DNA of 64,000 nt. Source: Verrucomicrobiota bacterium (lineage in GTDB: Bacteria > Verrucomicrobiota > Kiritimatiellia > CAIQIC01 > JAGNIJ01). Every line of letters starts with the position of its first letter. The first letter of the stretch is position 1. The stretch spans positions 124,001 through 188,000 of the forward strand of contig JAKLGK010000008.1 of NCBI GenBank assembly GCA_022710725.1, written 5' to 3'. Position numbers and translations under genes: made by a program. Below the pieces are notes generated by a model. That model was not told the origin of the DNA, ran no database searches, and saw only the letters and a program-made list of their open reading frames with translations. This document shows positions 59,579-64,000 of the stretch, piece after piece.

Positions 59579-62332
59579 ATGGTTCATAAAACCTCCAAGC
59601 AGTACGTGTTCGCGTTCGGGCCCGGCGCGAAGAACACGGAGGGGGACGCCTCGATGCGCGCGGTCCTCGGCCTGCGCGGCGCGAACCTGGCGGAGCTGTC
59701 GCGGCTGGGCGTCGCCGTGCCGCCCGGCTTCACCATCGCCACCGAGGTCTGCGCCTACTTCACCCGGCACGGCGGCCAGTTGCCGTCGGGCCTCCTGGAC
59801 CAGGTGGACGCGGCGGTCCGCAAGCTGGAATCCCTCACGGGCATGAAGTTCGGCGAGGCGCGAAACCCGCTGACCGTCGCGGTCCGGTGCGGCGCCGGGG
59901 TCGTGCTCCCCGGGCTCATGGAGACCGTGCTGAACCTCGGGCTCAACGACCAGACCGTCCCGGCGTTCTGCGAGCAGACCGGCAACGCCCGCGCCGGATG
60001 GGACGGGTACCGCCTGTTCATGGAACGGTTCGGGGCCGTCGTGATCGACGCGGAGGCCGGGCTCTCCCAGTCCGATTTCGACGCGGAGCGATCGAAGCTC
60101 AAGGACAAGTACGGCCTCGCGGGGGACGCCGACCTTTCGGCCGGACACCTCCGCGAACTGTGCGATATCTACAAGCGCCTCTTTTTCCAGAAGACCCGCC
60201 GGCCCTTCCCGCAGGATCCCCGCGAGCAACTCCGGATGACGATCGCGGCGGGCCTGCGCTCCTGGACCTCCGGGCGCGCCGAGCATTACCGGCAGGCCCA
60301 CAAGGTGGCGGGCCTTCTCGGCGCGGCCGTGAACGTGATCGCGATGGTCTATGGGAGCCTGGACGACGAGTCCGGCTCCGGCATCGTCTCGTCGCGCGAC
60401 GGCAAGACGGGATCGAGCCGGCCGGTGGGCGTCTTCCGGGTCGGCGCGCAGGGCATCGGGCTGTCCGCCGCGGCGTCCGGGTTGAAGGACATTCACGACA
60501 TGCCGAAGGAAAAACCGGCCGCGTGGAAAAAAACGTACGAGCAGCTGGCGGAGCTCCTTCACAAGCTCGAAGGCCATTACCGGTACCCGCAGGAGGTCGA
60601 GTTCGCCGTCGAGCGGGGCAAGCTCTGGATCCTGCAGGCGCAGAACGCCCAGCGCTCGGGCCGGGCGGCGGTGCGGTGGGCGCTGGAAATGGCCTCCGGC
60701 CAGGACGCGGTCAGCGGCAAGCCGCTGCCCCGCGTATTGAAGGCCGAGGAGGCGCTGCTGACCCTCGGCGCGCCGGATCTCGACACGTTTCTCTTCCCGC
60801 TCTTCGACGCGGCGGCGGAGCGGCAGGCGATCCTGCTGGCCCGCGGCCAGCCCCTGGCGCCGGGCGCGGCATCGGGGCGGATCGTCTTCTCGCTCCAGAA
60901 GGCCGGCGATCTCCTGCGCAAGGATCCGGCGGCCCGCCTGGTCCTCGTTTGCCGGGAACTCGGCGAGGCGGACCGCGCCAATCTCCGGCGCGTGCAAGGG
61001 GTGCTGGCCGTCGGGGCCGGCCTGGATTCGACGCTGGCCGCCGCGGCGCGCGCCCAGGGCCGGGGCGGGGTGGCGGGCGGGGCCGAGCTGCGTCTCGAGG
61101 CGCGGACACGGAACCTCTCCATCGGCGGACACCTGCTGGGCGAGGGGGCCTGGTTGAGCCTGGACGGCTTCACCGGGGCGATCTACCAGGGCGAGGTGCC
61201 GTGCGAACCGACCGCGCCGGCCGCAGCGGTTGCCGAGGGGAGGAAGACCGAGCAGAAAGCGTTTCCGGTCCGCATGTACCGCCAACTGTCGGAATGGACG
61301 GACCGCCTCCGGAAAATGGAGGTGCGCGCGGCGGTCCTGGGCCCGCGCGACGCGCGCGCCGCCCGGAGCCTCGGCGCGGACGGAATCGTCTATTCTCCGG
61401 GGCCCATGTTCCTCGGGAAGGAACCGCTCCGGCTGATCCGGGAGTACCTGTGGGCGGAGGATCCGACGCCCCGTCGCCGGGCGCTCGATCATCTTCATGC
61501 GCTCTGCCGGGCCGAGATGGAGAAGCTGCTCGAGGTGGCCGACGGCCGGCCGGTGTGCGTGCGCCTGCTGGACATGGCCCCGGACGACTGGCTGTCGCTG
61601 CGGGTCGGCGAACTGGCGGCCCTGGCCCGGCGGCTCGGAATATCCGCGGAGAAGGCCCGCGAGCGGCAGAAGCGTTTATCGGAATCGCGGCCGTTCGAAG
61701 GGGTCAGCGGATGCCGCCTGCTGATGGGCTGCCCGGACCTTGGCGCGATGCAGGCCGCCGCGATCGTCGAGGCCGTGTGCAACCAGGAGAAGCGCGGCCT
61801 CAAGGTCCAGCCGGAGATCGCCATCCCGCGCATCGCGGGCGCGGCTGAATTCGACCTGTGCGCCCGGGTGGTGCGCGAGACGGCGGCCCGCGTGCTCAAG
61901 GAGCGGAAGATGCGGCTCAAGTTGCCCATCGGCGCCGTAATCGACACGCCGCGCGCGGCGCTCACGGCCGACCATCTCGCGGAGAGCGCGGAATTTTTCC
62001 TGTTTGACGGCGACGAACTCACGCGGGCCGTCTTCGGCCTGCCGCGGCGAACCGTCACCCCGGCGGGCCTGGACCCGACGGAGCGGAAGCCCCTGCCGTC
62101 CGACCCGTTCCCGGCCCTGGATACGGGCGGGGTGGGGCAGCTCATCGAGCTGGCGCTGCGCAAGGGGCGCGAGACGCGGCCGGACCTGGCGTGCGGCATC
62201 TGCGGCGAACTCGGCGGCGATCCGAACAGCGTGAAGTTCTGCTTCAAGATCGGCCTGAATTACGTCAGCGGCTCCCCGTATCGCGTGCCCGTGGCGCGGC
62301 TGGCGGCCGCCCAGGCGGCCATCACGCAGTAG
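59579..62332 (+). CDS. Pyruvate-phosphate-dikinase paralogue lacking key catalytic residues
   Basis: A 917-residue protein aligning with the adjacent PpdK along its whole length. The phospho-carrier motif GGMTSHAALVARGWGK is replaced by AGLDSTLAAAARAQGR, so the essential His is Thr485. In the ATP-grasp domain VRSGARRSMPG becomes VRCGAGVVLPG, and the Arg-Asn-Pro segment is lost (SGIVSSRDGKTGSS). In the barrel RTEHMF becomes SPGPMF, FGTNDLTQ becomes DGDELTR and GICGEHGGD becomes GICGELGGD, although the Cys (875) and RLLD stay. The frame is intact and no internal stop is present, so a non-dikinase role is likely: regulator, PpdK partner or binding protein. Confidence 0.9.
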   Translation: MVHKTSKQYVFAFGPGAKNTEGDASMRAVLGLRGANLAELSRLGVAVPPGFTIATEVCAYFTRHGGQLPSGLLDQVDAAVRKLESLTGMKFGEARNPLTVAVRCGAGVVLPGLMETVLNLGLNDQTVPAFCEQTGNARAGWDGYRLFMERFGAVVIDAEAGLSQSDFDAERSKLKDKYGLAGDADLSAGHLRELCDIYKRLFFQKTRRPFPQDPREQLRMTIAAGLRSWTSGRAEHYRQAHKVAGLLGAAVNVIAMVYGSLDDESGSGIVSSRDGKTGSSRPVGVFRVGAQGIGLSAAASGLKDIHDMPKEKPAAWKKTYEQLAELLHKLEGHYRYPQEVEFAVERGKLWILQAQNAQRSGRAAVRWALEMASGQDAVSGKPLPRVLKAEEALLTLGAPDLDTFLFPLFDAAAERQAILLARGQPLAPGAASGRIVFSLQKAGDLLRKDPAARLVLVCRELGEADRANLRRVQGVLAVGAGLDSTLAAAARAQGRGGVAGGAELRLEARTRNLSIGGHLLGEGAWLSLDGFTGAIYQGEVPCEPTAPAAAVAEGRKTEQKAFPVRMYRQLSEWTDRLRKMEVRAAVLGPRDARAARSLGADGIVYSPGPMFLGKEPLRLIREYLWAEDPTPRRRALDHLHALCRAEMEKLLEVADGRPVCVRLLDMAPDDWLSLRVGELAALARRLGISAEKARERQKRLSESRPFEGVSGCRLLMGCPDLGAMQAAAIVEAVCNQEKRGLKVQPEIAIPRIAGAAEFDLCARVVRETAARVLKERKMRLKLPIGAVIDTPRAALTADHLAESAEFFLFDGDELTRAVFGLPRRTVTPAGLDPTERKPLPSDPFPALDTGGVGQLIELALRKGRETRPDLACGICGELGGDPNSVKFCFKIGLNYVSGSPYRVPVARLAAAQAAITQ

Positions 62333-62447
62333 CCGTTCCATCGCGGGCGGAGACCGCGCTTCGGGAACGCTTGATTTTCCCGGCCGAAAGCTGCGAGAAT
62401 ATATCGCTTGGAATAGTGCGGCTTAAACCGCCGGAAGGCGCGGCACG

Positions 62448-63302
62448 ATGGAAGGCGAAGACAGAGGCATCAAGATCTACCTCCGCGAGATCGGGCAGAC
62501 GGCCCTGCTGACCCGCGAGGACGAGGTCAAGCTGGCCCGCCGCATCCGCCGGGGCGACGAAGAGGCGCGCCAGCTCATGATCCGCGCCAACCTGCGGCTC
62601 GTGGTCAAGATCGCCCACGACTACGCCCAGTACGGCCTGCCCCTCCTCGACCTGATCTCCGAGGGCAACATCGGACTGATGAAGGCCGTCGAGCGCTTCA
62701 ATCCCCGCAAGGGCGGGAAGTTGAGCACGTACGCCGCCTGGTGGATCAAGCAGTCCATCAAGCGGGCGCTCGCCAACCAGAGCAAGACCATCCGCCTGCC
62801 GGCCCACCTGGTGGACAAGATCGCCCGCATGCGCCGGGCGGAGAGAAACTTCGCGCAGAAGAAGGGACGCGATCCCACCGAGCCCGAGCTGGCCAAGGCG
62901 GTCGGCGTATCGGTCGCCACCATCCGGATGTGGAAGACGGTTTCGCTGCGGCCCGCCTCGCTCAACGCGCCGATCGGCGACGAGGACAGCGCCGAGTACG
63001 GGGACATCATCGGGGACGACCGGAACGTCTCGCCGGTGGAGGATTTGTCCGACCGCCAGCTGAAGGGCGAGATCGAGGGGCTGCTCGACCGGCTAAGCAA
63101 GCGCGAGCGGGAGATCCTGATGTACCGCTACGGCCTGCGCGGCGTGAAGGAGGAGACCCTCGAGGTTGTCGGGCGGCGCTTCAAGATCACCCGCGAGCGC
63201 GTCCGCCAGATACAGAATTCCGCCGTCTTGCGGCTGCGCCAGATGTTGGAGGACATGGATCAGCCCCAGGATAGCGCCGAGCCCACGGAGAAATACCCAT
63301 GA
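62448..63302 (+). CDS. Sigma-70 family RNA polymerase sigma factor (RpoD/RpoS-like, no region 1.1)
   Basis: A 284-residue sigma factor with region 1.2 (GIKIYLREIGQTALLTREDE), region 2 (DLISEGNIGLMKAVERFNPR, KLSTYAAWWIKQSIKRALAN), region 3 and region 4.2 (FKITRERVRQIQNSAVLRLR). It lacks the long region 1.1, so it fits group 2 or a short primary factor. In 4.2 the usual TLEEVG is TLEVVGRRF. GGAAGG precedes the ATG. Its stop overlaps the apt start by ATGA, an unusual pairing of a sigma factor with purine salvage. Confidence 0.93.
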   Translation: MEGEDRGIKIYLREIGQTALLTREDEVKLARRIRRGDEEARQLMIRANLRLVVKIAHDYAQYGLPLLDLISEGNIGLMKAVERFNPRKGGKLSTYAAWWIKQSIKRALANQSKTIRLPAHLVDKIARMRRAERNFAQKKGRDPTEPELAKAVGVSVATIRMWKTVSLRPASLNAPIGDEDSAEYGDIIGDDRNVSPVEDLSDRQLKGEIEGLLDRLSKREREILMYRYGLRGVKEETLEVVGRRFKITRERVRQIQNSAVLRLRQMLEDMDQPQDSAEPTEKYP

Positions 63303-63823
63303 CGATCCCGGCCCTGAAAAACGCCATCCGCGACATCCCGGACTTCCCCAAGGAAGGCATCATCTTCAAGGACATCACGCCCCTGCTCGCCGAGCCCTCG
63401 CTCTTCAAGCTGGCGGTGGATACGCTGGCCGGGCGGCACCGGGACAGCCGCATCGACCGCGTCTGCGTCGTCGAGTCGCGCGGGTTTCTGTTCGGATCCG
63501 CCGTGGCCTACCAGCTCGGCGCCGGCCTGGTGCCGATCCGCAAGAAGGGCAAGCTGCCCCACGAGACGCTGGAGGCGGCCTACGACCTCGAGTACGGCAC
63601 CGCGACGCTCCAGGTGCACGTGGACGCCTTCGAGCCCGGGACGCGCGTGCTGCTGATCGACGACCTGCTGGCGACCGGCGGGACGGCGGAGGCGTCCGCC
63701 CGGCTCATCGAGCAGCTCGGCGGCAAGCTCATCGAGATCCAGTTCCTCATCGAATTGGCGTTCCTCAACGGACGCGAGAAGCTCACGAAATATCCTGTCT
63801 TCGCGCCGATCGTATACGATTGA
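63299..63823 (+). CDS. apt: Adenine phosphoribosyltransferase
   Basis: Salvages adenine to AMP with PRPP. The 174-residue protein has FPKEGIIFKDITPLLAEPSL (hood region), VVESRGFLFGSAVAYQLGAG, PIRKKGKLPHETLEAAYDLE and the PRPP loop VLLIDDLLATGGTAEASARL. Length and motifs are standard. It overlaps the sigma-factor stop by four bases and is probably expressed from the same transcript. Confidence 0.96.
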   Translation: MTIPALKNAIRDIPDFPKEGIIFKDITPLLAEPSLFKLAVDTLAGRHRDSRIDRVCVVESRGFLFGSAVAYQLGAGLVPIRKKGKLPHETLEAAYDLEYGTATLQVHVDAFEPGTRVLLIDDLLATGGTAEASARLIEQLGGKLIEIQFLIELAFLNGREKLTKYPVFAPIVYD

Positions 63824-63846
63824 TGCGCAGGCCGGGTGGTTCATTT

Positions 63847-63892
63847 TGCGCTTTACAGAATTGGCCAACGGATCTAATGTAAAGCGCTTTAC
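63847..63892 (+). promoter_or_regulatory. LacI-type operator and promoter of the last gene
   Basis: A perfect 14-base palindrome GTAAAGCGCTTTAC lies at 63879-63892, with a half-copy GCGCTTTAC at 63848-63856. Between them TTTACA (63852-63857) and TAATGT (63875-63880) form a sigma-70 promoter with a 17-base spacer. A CG-centred palindrome over the start site is typical of LacI/GalR-family repression, usually sugar-responsive. Confidence 0.65.
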
Positions 63893-63917
63893 TTATCGGC
63901 CAACCGGGAGTTCCGTC

Positions 63918-64000
63918 ATGTATGCCATGAATCGAGTTGCAATCATCTGTCTTGCCTTGAGCGTGCTGGCGCGCGTTGGCCGCGCCCAGTCGCCTACGAT
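63918..64000 (+). CDS. Secreted protein, N-terminus only
   Basis: The ATG at 63918 follows GGGAG. The 27 visible codons form a signal peptide (MNRVAIICLALSVLARVGRA, then QSPT) and run off the window. The preceding operator-promoter region suggests carbohydrate-controlled expression, so the product may be a glycan-active or glycan-binding protein; nothing in the visible part proves this. A second in-frame ATG three codons later is an alternative start. Confidence 0.6.
   Translation, partial: MYAMNRVAIICLALSVLARVGRAQSPT

Overview
The window is a GC-rich (roughly two thirds G+C) bacterial chromosome segment that carries the replication-initiation genes dnaA and dnaN. Secreted proteins with delta-60, BNR/Asp-box or beta-helix repeats and a recurring C-terminal domain, GH13 and GH127 glycosidases, a formylglycine-enzyme-fold protein, a PUR-domain protein, many short perfect palindromes and a tandem pyruvate phosphate dikinase pair together suggest the PVC superphylum, most likely Kiritimatiellota/Verrucomicrobiota. 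This placement is an inference from gene content; no rRNA gene is present.

Layout. 1-1410: membrane protein fragment, a 47-residue protein, thioredoxin, SixA phosphatase. 1472-4819: tRNA-Gln, then dnaN and dnaA on the minus strand, with DnaA boxes both between them and upstream of dnaA (candidate oriC). 4820-7511: M24 peptidase, alpha/beta hydrolase, Spy/CpxP-like periplasmic protein and a strong terminator. 7510-9994: FGE-fold protein, tRNA-Glu, prfC. 10182-18666: accessory region with secreted BNR-repeat and unknown proteins, a PP-loop protein divergent from a GT47-like transferase, a frameshifted gene and a 770-base stretch without a supported gene. 18853-25266: a GH13 enzyme, a GH127 enzyme carrying an in-frame array of four palindromes, and a HEAT-methyltransferase fusion. 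25326-31538: delta-60 beta-propeller, membrane-anchored protein, two GT4 glycosyltransferases and a broken secreted-protein gene. 31747-39212: a polyamine-type ABC operon (potABCD), TrpB2, an SLC13/ArsB-like transporter flanked by inverted repeats, and a SpoU methyltransferase. 39280-53376: envelope proteins, a hybrid histidine kinase, an M48 lipoprotein, queG, a Zn/Cd-type P-ATPase and a nuclease-fold Fe-S protein. 53385-56533: HAD phosphatase with upp, then glutathione peroxidase with a chalcone-isomerase-like protein. 56690-63823: ppdK, a catalytically altered ppdK paralogue, a sigma-70 factor and apt. The window ends in a secreted-protein gene behind a LacI-type operator.

How it fits together. 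Core replication, translation and nucleotide-salvage genes are intact. The accessory genes describe a cell that exports large repeat proteins and handles polysaccharides. Six secreted proteins end in a similar W...FYR-type C-terminal domain; three of the six are frameshifted while neighbouring core genes are not.

Most unusual signals: the paralogue of pyruvate phosphate dikinase whose phospho-carrier histidine is threonine, preceded by a pyrimidine/purine leader; two unrelated families of perfect palindromes (TTTTCCAA-N3-TTGGAAAA at helical spacing inside a gene, and an intergenic TATCACA-GTTTATAAAC-TGTGATA family); and a glutathione peroxidase separated from an in-frame signal peptide by a single TAG codon.
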